A stretch of DNA of 42,972 nucleotides, taken from positions 23,141 to 66,112 of the forward strand of contig DPRS01000034.1 of NCBI GenBank assembly GCA_003537575.1. Reading direction: 5' to 3'. Under the pieces are notes generated by a model. It saw nothing but the letters and a program-made list of their open reading frames with translations. It had not been told where the DNA came from and made no database searches. The DNA comes from Oxalobacteraceae bacterium. Lineage in GTDB: Bacteria > Pseudomonadota > Gammaproteobacteria > Burkholderiales > Burkholderiaceae_D. Shown here in pieces: positions 33,505 to 42,280 of this stretch; position 1 is the first letter of the stretch; the number at the start of each line of letters is the position of its first letter. The position numbers and the translations under genes were made by a program.

Positions 33505-34614
33505 TTATCGAAAGGGAAAGAAGTTTGTCGACGTCGTTATTCCGCCCAGCGTCGTAGTTGTGCCGCCAGCGATCGTGGAGGTGGTTACCATTCCCGGAAG
33601 CGTCGTCGTAGTGGTTCCGCCAAGATCGGAGGTAGTGGTCACACCGCCGGCATCGGTGGTGGTCGTGACACCCCCGGCATCAGTGGTGGTCGTAACTCCG
33701 CCCGCATCGGTGGTGGTCGTGACTCCGCCTGCGTCGGTGGTGGTCGTGACTCCAGCATCAGTAGTAGTGGTTGTGCCGCCGCCCAGGGTAGTAGTAGTTG
33801 TGGCTGCGGTGCTGGTCGTCGTTGCTGCAGTACTGGTCGTCGTCGCTTCGCTGCTGCTCGTCGTTGCTGCAGTGCTGGTCGTCGTCGCTTCGCTGCTGCT
33901 CGTCGTTGCTGCAGTACTGGTCGTCGTCGCTTCGCTGCTGCTCGTCGTTGCTGCAGTGCTGGTCGTCGCAGCGCCACTGCTGGTGGTCGTGTCACCTGCG
34001 CTTGTCGTAGTCGTGCCTTCAACGCTGCTGGTGGTCGTGTCACCGGCGCTCGTCGTGGTCGTGCCTTCGACGCTGCTGGTGGTCGTGCCGCCTGCGCTCG
34101 TCGTGGTTGTGCCGCCGGCGCTCGTCGTGGTCGTGCTTGCGGCGCTGGTCGTGCTGCTGCCACCGAACTGGTCGACCTGGATTTGACCGCGGATCTCACC
34201 CTCCGGGAAAGCATCCGAATGGACATTGAAGTAGTAATTGCCGGCTCGGAGAACTGCAAGCTGCTCTTGAGTAATAGTTACTGCAGCTACCCAAACTCCG
34301 CTACCCGGCGCGGTTTGCGTCAGTGGAAACACGATAGGTCCGTTCTGCCCGATAGCACCTTCATGAATATGGGCAACCGTACCAGTAATTCCACTTGTAT
34401 TTACTGTGGCGGTCAATAGGAGTGTCTCAGGATTAACTGTCGCAACGCCAGTACCGGTCGCAGTACTGCCGCTCGGTGGAACTTCCTGGTCACCTGTCAA
34501 GGTGGCGGAGAATCTGGAAGCCTGCGTATCGAAGGAACCGCCGCATGCCGCCAGCAGAACCAGGGATAAGCACGAAATCCACCACGCTGCTAGCCATCTT
34601 TTAAAATTTTTCAT
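33505..34614 (-). CDS. CHRD-domain lipoprotein with long Thr/Ser repeat tail
   Basis: 369 residues. The signal peptide ends in the lipobox LLAAC. A CHRD domain follows (about residues 33-150): FSATLTGDQEVPPSGSTATG, AHIHEGAIGQNGPIVFPL, YYFNVHSDAFPEGEIRGQI. CHRD domains are beta-folds known from chordin and from bacterial surface proteins. From about residue 155 to the end the protein is nearly all Thr, Ser, Ala, Gly and Val in tandem repeats (TTTTSAG, TAATTSSSEATTTS, DAGGVTTTT), probably a flexible stalk. It ends NFFPFR. The repeats are in frame, so copy number changes would alter stalk length without breaking the gene. Confidence 0.8.
   Translation of the reverse strand: MKNFKRWLAAWWISCLSLVLLAACGGSFDTQASRFSATLTGDQEVPPSGSTATGTGVATVNPETLLLTATVNTSGITGTVAHIHEGAIGQNGPIVFPLTQTAPGSGVWVAAVTITQEQLAVLRAGNYYFNVHSDAFPEGEIRGQIQVDQFGGSSTTSAASTTTTSAGGTTTTSAGGTTTSSVEGTTTTSAGDTTTSSVEGTTTTSAGDTTTSSGAATTSTAATTSSSEATTTSTAATTSSSEATTTSTAATTSSSEATTTSTAATTTSTAATTTTTLGGGTTTTTDAGVTTTTDAGGVTTTTDAGGVTTTTDAGGVTTTTDAGGVTTTSDLGGTTTTTLPGMVTTSTIAGGTTTTLGGITTSTNFFPFR
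33640..33760 (-). repeat. 27-bp in-frame tandem repeats in CHRD gene
   Basis: About four to five imperfect copies of a 27-bp unit encoding nine residues (DAGGVTTTT) in the C-terminal tail of the CHRD lipoprotein. Boundaries are approximate. Confidence 0.75.
33809..33974 (-). repeat. 42-bp in-frame tandem repeats in CHRD gene
   Basis: Four copies of a 42-bp unit start at 33809, 33851, 33893 and 33935, encoding a 14-residue Thr/Ser/Ala/Glu unit (TAATTSSSEATTTS). The two middle copies are nearly identical apart from alternating codons at one site, which suggests recent duplication or slippage. A 48-bp unit (TTSSVEGTTTTSAGDT) occurs twice just beyond. Confidence 0.8.
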
Positions 34615-35101
34615 GGGAACATCTCCTAAAAAAGGTCATGGAAAGCGAGATCTCCCGAGCCGGCGGCATGCGCCTTCCTACTATCGCAAATCCTGAACAT
34701 TCAATTGCATTTGCACAGGACAGCAAACTGCATTTAAATCCCCATTCGAACGTCTGTGCGTTCTATCTGGAAGCAATAACGATGACGGTACATGCCGTAT
34801 CGAGCCCTGGAAGCTGTCTCGGAGCCTGACGATGCATGGGTCATGCCGACTTGCCTAAATATTAACTATATGAAGCTTTTGAATTTGAGATATCTTTTTA
34901 AATACTGCGCGTAATTTAATTAAGTTTTTAGATGAATAATTTGCAGTATCGGGTTTTCAAATTTTCACGATTGTATTTATTTGAAAACCAGCATTTCCCT
35001 TCTGCCACTCCAATAGCTTGTTGTTAATTTGTTTATTTTTGGTCATGGTAAAAAATTTCAGGTCTTGTAAAAAATGCCTTCACCGTCTCAATTCGCCCCA
35101 A
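34615..35101. other. AT-rich intergenic region
   Basis: About 490 bases with no gene. The stretch around 34850-35060 is much richer in A and T than the rest of the window, with several runs of T and A. It may hold the CHRD gene promoter or be a site for nucleoid proteins. Nothing else recognisable. Confidence 0.5.
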
Positions 35102-35144
35102 GAGCAATAAAAATAGGGCGCAGAGCGCCCTATTTTTATTGCTC
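35102..35144 (-). terminator. Strong terminator with 20-bp perfect stem
   Basis: A perfect 20-bp inverted repeat (stem halves 35102-35121 and 35125-35144) with a 3-nt AGA loop. The GC-rich top (GGGCGC / GCGCCC) and AT-rich flanks (AATAAAAAT / ATTTTTATT) give T tracts on both strands, so it can end transcription in either direction. It lies 29 bp past the stop of the glycine-zipper stress gene. Confidence 0.9.
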
Positions 35145-35173
35145 AGCCTCGCCAGGCTGATTGTTTCAACTCT

Positions 35174-35734
35174 TCACGAATACACCTGTTCACCGTTGGA
35201 TTGCCGCCATGCCTGGCCCAGGTACTCGGCATCTTCTCTGGAACGCGGCTTGACCCCCATCAGAATGCCGCCTTCCTTGATGCCGGACTCATAGTGTTTT
35301 ACCCGTTCTTCAGGGATGCCTGCCCCCACCAGCGCGCCGAGCAGTCCGCCAGTCAAGCCCCCGGCGCCCGCGCCAGCCAGAGCCGCGGCAAGCGGGCCGG
35401 CCACGACAATACCCAGTCCGGGAATCGCGATCGAGGTTCCAACCGCTGCGATGGCTGCCGCGATGGCGCCAAGCGTGCCGCCAATGCCGGCACCCACGCC
35501 GGCCCCTTCCGCAGCCTTGGTGCCAAGCTCGGTCCTGGTTGCATCGCCACTTGAAAAGTGGCGCTTGCGGGTATCGTCGGACATGATCAGATTCACGTCA
35601 TCGCGTCCATAGCCGCGTTCCGTCACCGCCTGGTACGCGCGTTCCGCGCTATCGCGGTCTCGGAACAGGCCTGTCACCATGCCAGGATGAGAAGACGTGC
35701 TCGAGGTCGTGGTCGTATTTCGAATGTCAACCAT
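35174..35734 (-). CDS. Glycine-zipper general stress protein (YflT/GSP17M-like N-terminus)
   Basis: 186 residues. Residues ~18-50 (MVTGLFRDRDSAERAYQAVTERGYGRDDVNLIMS) match the general stress protein 17M / YflT-type domain. Residues ~70-140 form a Gly/Ala-rich membrane-active zipper (GAGVGAGIGGTLGAIAAAIAAVG, GGLTGGLLGALVGAGIP). The end (EERVKHYESGIKEGGILMGVKPRS) is a second small alpha/beta piece. Such proteins are induced by stress, and no precise role is known. AAGGAAAG supports the ATG, and the gene ends at a strong terminator. CsbD lies upstream on the same strand. Confidence 0.85.
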   Translation of the reverse strand: MVDIRNTTTTSSTSSHPGMVTGLFRDRDSAERAYQAVTERGYGRDDVNLIMSDDTRKRHFSSGDATRTELGTKAAEGAGVGAGIGGTLGAIAAAIAAVGTSIAIPGLGIVVAGPLAAALAGAGAGGLTGGLLGALVGAGIPEERVKHYESGIKEGGILMGVKPRSREDAEYLGQAWRQSNGEQVYS

Positions 35735-35863
35735 TTACTTTCCTTTCAATAAGAGTGTTTTCAAGCACATGTCGCCTTGCTCAGAGATAAACTGCACACT
35801 GCGCCGACAGCCTTTCGGACCTCAGCCGGATACAAGTAAAAAGCAAGGGAAATACGGCGAAAA

Positions 35864-36055
35864 TCAATGCCTCTTCGGAGTGCTTGCCTTGCGAATGGCT
35901 TCCTTGGCATTGCCAAAGCTTTGCTGGGTTTTACCGGCAGCCTGTTGACCTAGGCCTTTTGCCTGCTGTGTTTCGTCATCCATTACCCTGCCAGCCTGTT
36001 CCTGCGCCTTACCGGCCAGGTCCTTTGCCTTACCCTTGATCTGATCCTTGTTCAT
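35864..36055 (-). CDS. CsbD-family stress protein
   Basis: 63 residues, highly charged and helical: MNKDQIKGKAKDLAGKAQEQ at the start is the CsbD signature, with a second half rich in Gln, Lys and Ala. CsbD proteins are abundant under general stress and phosphate starvation, and their mechanism is unknown. Its position next to another stress protein and a regulatory cluster supports the label. Confidence 0.9.
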   Translation of the reverse strand: MNKDQIKGKAKDLAGKAQEQAGRVMDDETQQAKGLGQQAAGKTQQSFGNAKEAIRKASTPKRH

Positions 36056-36482
36056 GATGATCTTTGCCTTTCATGAAAAATTGATAAACCTACGCACGTT
36101 CAATGTAGAGCAATGAGTCCCTGCTATCTGTGCGGCATACCGCATAAAGAACACAAGCTCGGCATCGGCGATGAAAGATGGCAATCAAGCTGAATTCGCC
36201 GCGATCGCGGAGAGAAATTTTCCACAAGACATCATCACCATGAAGCTGCGAGATATATCAATCCATGCGCTGACATGAATCAATCGAAAAAAACGAAATA
36301 ACTCTCGCGCCTCATTAAAATATTCATCCCATTTGGCGTATGTGCAAAACGCATGCGGGAACAATGCTTACAGTTGAAGTGTGAAGCGCCCAGCTCTCAA
36401 ACTGGTTTTCATTGCCAGCAAGAAGAATGTTGAGGTCAGCCAGCCATGGATTTTGCGCAGTCAATTTTGCGCCATTAAGAAT
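36056..36482. other. Divergent intergenic region
   Basis: 427 bases between csbD and the histidine kinase gene. No gene, hairpin or known operator is seen. An open frame in phase with the kinase begins at a GTG at 36381 but lacks a ribosome binding site and is not preferred. Confidence 0.4.
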
Positions 36483-38501
36483 ATGACTCCAGCTTTCCCG
36501 AACCCTGCATTCCCGAGCATCTACTGGATCCCCGTCCTTGCCGCTGCCGTACTGACGATTTTCAGCGCCAGTCTGCTGCTGGGCTGGCATACCGAAAGCG
36601 CACCGACGTTTACGTTCAATGAAAACGTGTTCCTGGCCCTATCCAGGTCCCATACGATCATTGCCATGATGTTGGCTGGATTGTCGCTAGGCATGCAGAT
36701 CAATCCAGCGCCGTTTGCCGTCAGGATTGCCAACCGGCTGCTGCGCTTCACCGCACAAGGCCTTGCCTTGTTTGTCCTCCTGCTCGGCATTTGTTCATTG
36801 GTAGGTATTGTCTTTGGAATAGAAGCAGCAATACATTCATTCTTCTCATCAAGCCGTTTTGAACAATTCTTGCCTGACAAGCATACGATGTCATTTCTCA
36901 CTGCAATATGCAGCATTCTGGCCGGATGCGGCTTACTTCTGCTTGACTACAAAACCGGCAACAATCGTTATCCAGCCGAATATTGCGCGCTGGCCATCGC
37001 TGCACTCATGTGCATTCCGATGATCAATTTTCTGTTCAATGTGCAATTACTGTCCAGGCTTGTACCGGCTGCCGCGATTTCCCGGGAAGTGCCACCAGCC
37101 TTCGTGGTCCTGGCCATCGGCATGCTGTTTTCCCGCCCCAGCCATAGGATGATGGCAATCCTGTTCAGCCCCGCGCCGGGCGGACGACTGCTGCGCAGCG
37201 TACTGCCGGCGACGCTGGTCTTGCTGGTGACGCTGGATCTGTTGGCAAAATGGGGAGCGCACCAGGGGTTTTATAACGCCGAATTGAATTCTCCTCTGGC
37301 CTTGCTGGTCGGCGGCGCCTTGTTGATGGTGCTTTTCTGGCGCGCCGCATTAATGCTCAATCATGAATATGGCACCCGTCTGAAGGGCGAAGCCAAACTT
37401 GCCCGGACCAATGGCCTGATTCGCATCGTCAGCGATTTCACCACCGATGCCATTTCCGTCAAGGACCGCAAGGGCCGCTATATATTTGCCAATCCCATGG
37501 CATTGAAAATCCTCGGCCGGGGATTGGACACGGTGATCGGCCATACCAGCGGCGAACTGCTCACAGACCCGGAGGCAGCGGCCAACATCGAAGAAAGCAA
37601 CCGCACCGTGCTAAAGGAAGGCAAGGCGCAGGCAATCGAATTCTCCGTCAATACGCCCACCGGCCAGCGCACCTATTATCTGACCACGGCGCCATGGTTT
37701 GGCAAACAAGGAGAAGTCCTGGGCACGGTCGGAATCGCCACCGACATCACCGACAGGAAGCGCAGCGAAGATGCCTTGAAGGCCCAGGAAGCGCGACTGG
37801 AAAAACTGGTGGAGACCCGTACCCTGGAAGTGCGTGAACTGATCGGTCACCTGGAAACCATGCGGGAAGAAGAAAAACGCGCTATTGCCCGCGAATTGCA
37901 CGATGATATGGGCGCCTCCCTGACTGCCCTGAACATGCATCTGGCAATTCTTTTCCAGCAAATTCCGAACGATCCCGGCATCGCCGAACGTGTCGTGCAA
38001 ATCAATGCTTTGCTCGGCTCAGTCACGGCAACCAAGCGCCGCATCCAGAATGGATTACGTCCCGACAAGCTCGATATCTTCGGCATCAAGACGGCGATTA
38101 CCGATCAGGCCCAGGACTTTGAAAACTACACCGGCGTGACTTGCGCCGTCAGCCTGCCGGACGAAGACATCAAGTATTCCAGCGAACTGGAAATCTCCCT
38201 GTTCCGGATGGTGCAGGAAGCGCTGAACAATATCGCCAAGCATGCCAAGGCGACGCATGTAGACATCATCCTGGACGACGATGAGGAATATCTCTACCTG
38301 ACCATCCGCGACAATGGCATCGGCATGGCCGTAGAAGCCAAGCCTTACAACCCTACGCACGGCTTGCGCGGCATGCGCGAACGCGCCACCTATTTCGGCG
38401 GCAGCATCAGCATCGACAGCAAGCCGGGATGCGGCACGCGTATCAGCATCGTCCTGCCCAGGCTTGTTGAAATGGTGGCCAGTTCGGCAGCCACTGCGTA
38501 A
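36483..38501 (+). CDS. Membrane histidine kinase with PAS domain (NarX/HisKA_3 type)
   Basis: 672 residues. About eight N-terminal membrane helices (residues ~10-300, for example WIPVLAAAVLTIFSASLLLGW and SVLPATLVLLVTLDLLAKWG) form an integral sensor region of unassigned type. A PAS domain follows (about 315-430, FTTDAISVKDRKGRYIFANPM to GTVGIATDITDRK). Next come a coiled coil and the HisKA_3 box ARELHDDMGASLTALNMHL with phospho-acceptor His473. The HATPase_c domain has VQEALNNIAKHAKA, IRDNGIGM and GLRGMRERA. HisKA_3 kinases pair with NarL-type regulators, and one is encoded at 40099-40731. The ATG at 36483 has only a weak ribosome binding site. Confidence 0.88.
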   Translation: MTPAFPNPAFPSIYWIPVLAAAVLTIFSASLLLGWHTESAPTFTFNENVFLALSRSHTIIAMMLAGLSLGMQINPAPFAVRIANRLLRFTAQGLALFVLLLGICSLVGIVFGIEAAIHSFFSSSRFEQFLPDKHTMSFLTAICSILAGCGLLLLDYKTGNNRYPAEYCALAIAALMCIPMINFLFNVQLLSRLVPAAAISREVPPAFVVLAIGMLFSRPSHRMMAILFSPAPGGRLLRSVLPATLVLLVTLDLLAKWGAHQGFYNAELNSPLALLVGGALLMVLFWRAALMLNHEYGTRLKGEAKLARTNGLIRIVSDFTTDAISVKDRKGRYIFANPMALKILGRGLDTVIGHTSGELLTDPEAAANIEESNRTVLKEGKAQAIEFSVNTPTGQRTYYLTTAPWFGKQGEVLGTVGIATDITDRKRSEDALKAQEARLEKLVETRTLEVRELIGHLETMREEEKRAIARELHDDMGASLTALNMHLAILFQQIPNDPGIAERVVQINALLGSVTATKRRIQNGLRPDKLDIFGIKTAITDQAQDFENYTGVTCAVSLPDEDIKYSSELEISLFRMVQEALNNIAKHAKATHVDIILDDDEEYLYLTIRDNGIGMAVEAKPYNPTHGLRGMRERATYFGGSISIDSKPGCGTRISIVLPRLVEMVASSAATA

Positions 38502-38558
38502 ATTTTCCGGATAATTCCCAAACTTGCCGTCCGCGATCCGACAGCAGCGCAGGCAAGC

Positions 38559-39440
38559 TCATTTCTGCGGCGGCACGCAGGCATCCACCTTTGCCGGCAG
38601 CAGGCGTTCGTATTCGCCCCGAAGATCGGCATAGCATTCACATACCCGGCTTTCCAGCCCTTGCCGATCCAGTATGGTGATATGGCCGCGACTGTAATGG
38701 ATCAGGTTTTCTTCCTGTAGCTTGCCGGCTGCCTCCGCTACGCTTTCCCGCCGCACGCCGAGCATATTGCCGATCAATTCCTGCGTCATGACCAGTTCAT
38801 TGGAGGGCAGGCGGTCGAGCCGCAGCAAAAGCCAGCGGCACAGTTGCTGCGCCACGCTATGATGGCGGTTGCATACTGCCGCCTGCGACATTTGCGTCAA
38901 CAGCGCCTGGGTAAAGCGCAGCAAGTGCTTTTGCAGCGCCGCGCCGCGGTCGAACTCCTCTTTCAAAAGCGCTGCGCTGAGCCGAAAACCATAACCTGCG
39001 CTTGTGACGACCGCCCTGCTGGACATGGCGCCGCCGCCCATCCACTGAGCCACCCCGACCAGGCCTTCATTGCCGATGACGGCGGTTTCCGCGGAAGCGC
39101 CATCGCGGGTGTCATGCAGAATCGATATGATGCTGCTGGTGAGAAAATATACATAGGGAATGCTTGCTCCCGCTTCTGCCACGACCATCCCCAAGGGCAT
39201 CGAAGTCAACTCCAGCGCAGGCGAAAGTCTTTCATAATCGGCGTCGGGCAATGCAGCCAATACATGATTTTGCTGCGGATTGTGACCATATAAACCGGCA
39301 ATCCGTATCGGCATCTCGGTTTGCCGATCCCGGAATTGACGATGCCGAGCGCCATCATATTTATGAAAAGCATTGGTGACGTGCAAATTCGCCGGCCGCT
39401 TCGTCGAAGAGTTTGTATAAGAGCTGGTTTTATGCCCCAT
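38559..39440 (-). CDS. Crp/Fnr-family transcriptional regulator
   Basis: 293 residues. An N-terminal extension of about 45 residues is followed by a CNBD-like barrel (VLAALPDADYERLSPALELT, SIPYVYFLTSSIISILHD, AVIGNEGLVGVAQWMGG). Then come the long dimer helix (FTQALLTQMSQAAVCNRHHSVAQQLCRWLLLRLDRL) and a winged helix-turn-helix (TQELIGNMLGVRRESVAEAAGKL). The FNR-type cysteine cluster is absent and the cAMP-binding Arg is not evident, so the signal is unknown. This subtype is common in Burkholderiales. An AGGAG six bases before the ATG at 39440 supports the long form. Confidence 0.9.
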   Translation of the reverse strand: MGHKTSSYTNSSTKRPANLHVTNAFHKYDGARHRQFRDRQTEMPIRIAGLYGHNPQQNHVLAALPDADYERLSPALELTSMPLGMVVAEAGASIPYVYFLTSSIISILHDTRDGASAETAVIGNEGLVGVAQWMGGGAMSSRAVVTSAGYGFRLSAALLKEEFDRGAALQKHLLRFTQALLTQMSQAAVCNRHHSVAQQLCRWLLLRLDRLPSNELVMTQELIGNMLGVRRESVAEAAGKLQEENLIHYSRGHITILDRQGLESRVCECYADLRGEYERLLPAKVDACVPPQK

Positions 39441-39586
39441 GAATGTCTCCTGGATAGGTAAATGCTTTCATCGCACACCGGCTTATGAGCAAACTTTATT
39501 GTGAAAAGTGTATTCCCTCCTGAGGGATGGGATTGCAGCGGCATCGGGAAGTTGCGCACGCCGCCAGGATAAGCCCCTGCATGACC

Positions 39587-40015
39587 TCAAACCATAGGAG
39601 CAGCAACAGCCAGTTCTTGCATCAGCGAACGTAGCTGAAGGAAATCAGTGGATTTATCGAAGAAAAAACCCACGCCATATTGTGCGCTTGCACGGCGATA
39701 AGTATCGCTGGCATTATTAGTGAAAATAATTTTCACGCTAATTTCAGTATCCGGCAGCTTTGCCAATGTGCGCAGCAAGCTCATGCCGTTGCCCTGCTTG
39801 AGCCTGATATCCAGAATTAATACGTCGCAAGCATGCCGTAATAATTTTTCCAGTGCGTCATTTTCATCTTCTGCGACACCGGCCAGTTCAACACCAGGAA
39901 TATTTGTCAGGTTTTGAATCAGCAAATCTCTCACTGCCGGCGAATCTTCCACCAGAAAGATGCGCAGAGTGCGTGGTGCCGACGACGAAGGTGCGGGAGC
40001 GAGCGATTGATTCAT
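39587..40015 (-). CDS. Stand-alone receiver-domain response regulator
   Basis: 142 residues, a single CheY-like domain with no output. Acidic pocket in FLVEDSPAVR, phospho-acceptor Asp in DVLILDIRL, conserved Thr in KIIFTNN and Lys in GFFFDKSTDF. It probably acts through protein contact or as a phosphate sink for the nearby kinase. No ribosome binding site is visible before the ATG. It lies between the Crp/Fnr gene and the NarL-type regulator on the same strand. Confidence 0.88.
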   Translation of the reverse strand: MNQSLAPAPSSSAPRTLRIFLVEDSPAVRDLLIQNLTNIPGVELAGVAEDENDALEKLLRHACDVLILDIRLKQGNGMSLLRTLAKLPDTEISVKIIFTNNASDTYRRASAQYGVGFFFDKSTDFLQLRSLMQELAVAAPMV

Positions 40016-40098
40016 AGCACTGGTAAATTAAGATTCGCTTCTCCCTGAAAGCATAGGATTCCATTTACGCGCACGATTGTCTTCCTTGCAGCGAATTA

Positions 40099-40731
40099 TC
40101 AATCGATTAACTTTTCTTTGATAGCATAATAAATGAGGTCTGCATTGTTGCTCATATTCATTTTCTGCAAGATCCGTGTACGATAGGTACTGACCGTTTT
40201 CACGCTAAGGCAAAGCGTATCGGCAATGCGGGTAACACCTTCGCCCTGGCTCAGCTTGCAAAAGATTTCATACTCCCGGCGCGACAGGGTTTCATGCAAG
40301 GCTTTCTTGCCATCGCTTTCGCTTTGCGTCGTCAGCAACTCGGCCACACCGTAACTAATGTACTTGTGACCGCCCTGGACCGTATGGATGGCACTCACCA
40401 GCTCATTGGCAAGCGCTTCTTTCTGCACGTAGCCGGCGGCGCCGCTTCTGAGCATGTGCACGGCATAGCGGTTTTCCGGATGCATGCTCAGAATCAGCAC
40501 CGGCAACGCAGGCTTTTCCCGCTTAATCTGGCGTAACACTTCAAGACCGCTCTTGTCGGGCATGGCAATATCCAGCAAGACGATATCCCAGCTATGCGAG
40601 CGCACCATCCGGATCGCTTCCTCAGCGCTTGCTGCTTCGCCGCCGATACGCATGTCGGGCAGACTGTCAATGATGTAGTGGACGCCGGCGCGCACCACGG
40701 CATGGTCATCGACAACCAGGATATTCATCAT
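40099..40731 (-). CDS. NarL/FixJ-family response regulator
   Basis: 210 residues. Receiver domain (about 1-120): MNILVVDDHAVVRAGV, phospho-acceptor in DIVLLDIAMPDKSG, Ser in LPVLILSMH and Lys in AGYVQKEAL. LuxR-type helix-turn-helix (about 145-205): LSRREYEIFCKLSQGEGVTRIADTL, SVKTVSTYRTRILQKM. It is two bases after the stop of the sigma-54 activator gene, so the two are co-transcribed. The likely partner kinase is at 36483-38501. Confidence 0.92.
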   Translation of the reverse strand: MMNILVVDDHAVVRAGVHYIIDSLPDMRIGGEAASAEEAIRMVRSHSWDIVLLDIAMPDKSGLEVLRQIKREKPALPVLILSMHPENRYAVHMLRSGAAGYVQKEALANELVSAIHTVQGGHKYISYGVAELLTTQSESDGKKALHETLSRREYEIFCKLSQGEGVTRIADTLCLSVKTVSTYRTRILQKMNMSNNADLIYYAIKEKLID

Positions 40732-40733
40732 GT

Positions 40734-41861
40734 TCAGGCGACCTTGCTGGAAAAAGATGTGCCGGGAGGCCCGGCGCCATCGGGTTTGGCTTCATATTCC
40801 TTCAGGCGGTTATACAAGGTCTTCAGGCTCACTCCCAGTACGGCGGCGGCCAGGGTCTTGTTGCCACGATAGTGCCCCAGCGTGGCGCAAATCAGCCGCC
40901 GCTGTGCTTCTTCCAGCGTACTGCCCACCTGTAGCGTGACGCAACCGCTCGCCTCCTCCCCTGCAGGCGGCGTCGGCTCGGCCGGGACCGGCGCCGTCAT
41001 GGCGGCAGTCAGATCGAGCTCGCGGTCTGCCAGGATGAAGGCGCGATGGACGGCATTCTTCAGTTCACGCACATTGCCCGGCCATTGGTAGGTCTGCATG
41101 AATTGCCGCGAAGCCTGCGAAAAAACCTTGGCGCTGCGCTCTTCCCGGTTCAGCCGCTCCAGGAAAACATTGGCGATCAATTGGATATCCTCGCCGCGCT
41201 CGCGCAAGGGCGGCACTTGCAAGGGAAAGACCGACAGGCGGTAATACAGATCGCTGCGCAGGATGCCGTCACGCACCGCCTGTTTCGGGCAGCGGTTGGT
41301 GGCGGCGATCACGCGCACCTTCACCTCCGTTTCGGTATCGGCGCCGACCCGGCAAAAGCGCCCGGTCTCCAGTATGCGCAACAGTTTTATCTGCATATCC
41401 ATCGGCATTTCCGTCACTTCGTCCAGAAACAGGATGCCACCATCGGCCCGCTCGAAACATCCCTTGCGGCTTCTCACCGCGCCGGTGAAACTGCCGCGCT
41501 CATGCCCGAACAGTTCCGCCTCCATCAAATGCGGCGAGATCGCCCCGCAATTGACGGCCACCAATGGTTCGCCGGCGTGCCCGCTCATCAGGTAAATGGT
41601 ATTGGCGACCAGTTCCTTGCCTGTGCCGCTTTCCCCCTCGATCAGGACATTGGCCTGGGTGGGTGCCACCCGGGCGATCATGCGGAATAATTGGCGCATC
41701 GGCCGCGATGCGCCATACAGGTCGCCAAATCTTGCCAGCACTTGTGGCGGATGTTTTTGTGGCTCATCAGAAATCGGCGCAATCGCCGGTATGCAGGGTT
41801 CACAAGCCAGGTAACGCACGGCAGCTTGGGATGTTTCGCCAATCCGGTAGTTGTTTAACAC
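40734..41861 (-). CDS. Sigma-54-dependent enhancer-binding activator, GSFTGA variant
   Basis: 375 residues. A short N-terminus (~45 residues) without a known sensor domain precedes the AAA+ domain: Walker A GESGTGKE (76-83), the sigma-54 loop GSFTGA (123-128, Ser in place of the usual Ala), and Walker B GGILFLDEVTEMP. A Fis-type helix-turn-helix ends the protein (GNKTLAAAVLGVSLKTLYNRLKEYE). GTG at 41861 is chosen because a perfect AAGGAG lies six bases upstream; ATGs at 41885 or 42014 have none. It is the first gene of the operon with the NarL-type regulator and is divergent from prkA. Its target is unknown. Confidence 0.88.
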   Translation of the reverse strand: MLNNYRIGETSQAAVRYLACEPCIPAIAPISDEPQKHPPQVLARFGDLYGASRPMRQLFRMIARVAPTQANVLIEGESGTGKELVANTIYLMSGHAGEPLVAVNCGAISPHLMEAELFGHERGSFTGAVRSRKGCFERADGGILFLDEVTEMPMDMQIKLLRILETGRFCRVGADTETEVKVRVIAATNRCPKQAVRDGILRSDLYYRLSVFPLQVPPLRERGEDIQLIANVFLERLNREERSAKVFSQASRQFMQTYQWPGNVRELKNAVHRAFILADRELDLTAAMTAPVPAEPTPPAGEEASGCVTLQVGSTLEEAQRRLICATLGHYRGNKTLAAAVLGVSLKTLYNRLKEYEAKPDGAGPPGTSFSSKVA

Positions 41862-42280
41862 AGGACACTCCTTGTTCCACGGCATATTCGTCTTGATAAT
41901 ACTTACATAACCGGAAAATCCGCCGCATCCGTATTTCTCCGATTTTGATGTAGGACTACACCGACTTGCACGATGAAATTTTTCGCCAAGAGATGAACAA
42001 TTGATTTCACTCAAATGTCTTAGAGTGTAGAAATCGGCAAACGTGCTTCACAGTGTTTACCCATATAGAACCTGATTTACCGATATAAAACCTGAGCAAA
42101 AAACGCTGGAGAAAATGATGTGTGACATTTCTCCAAAAAATCTTGGATCAAGGAGAAAGAATTGGGACAGCTAGCGAAATATGGGCGTATGATTAAATCG
42201 TTGCCGCACACAAATTCCGCTGTGGGAACACACGGTATCGTCATGCTTGCAAAAGATGTTTTCTGCGTAAAGGATCACTC
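41862..42280. other. Divergent intergenic region before prkA
   Basis: 419 bases between the sigma-54 activator and prkA. It contains a pair of direct repeats at 42059-42095. I searched for a -24/-12 element reading towards prkA and found none with correct spacing. Confidence 0.45.
42059..42095 (+). repeat. Two 17-bp direct repeats, 20-bp period
   Basis: The copies ACCCATATAGAACCTGA (42059-42075) and ACCGATATAAAACCTGA (42079-42095) differ at two positions and start 20 bp apart. Placed about 190-220 bp upstream of the prkA ATG, they could be regulator binding sites for prkA or for the divergent operon. Confidence 0.55.

Noticed and set aside
33640..34140. Tandem repeats as a CRISPR array
   Set aside because: The repeats are in frame inside a lipoprotein gene, contiguous, and of three different unit lengths.
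39514..39527. Palindrome TCCCTCCTGAGGGA in the Crp/Fnr - receiver spacer
   Set aside because: A single short dyad with a 2-nt centre and no context; not enough to call an operator.
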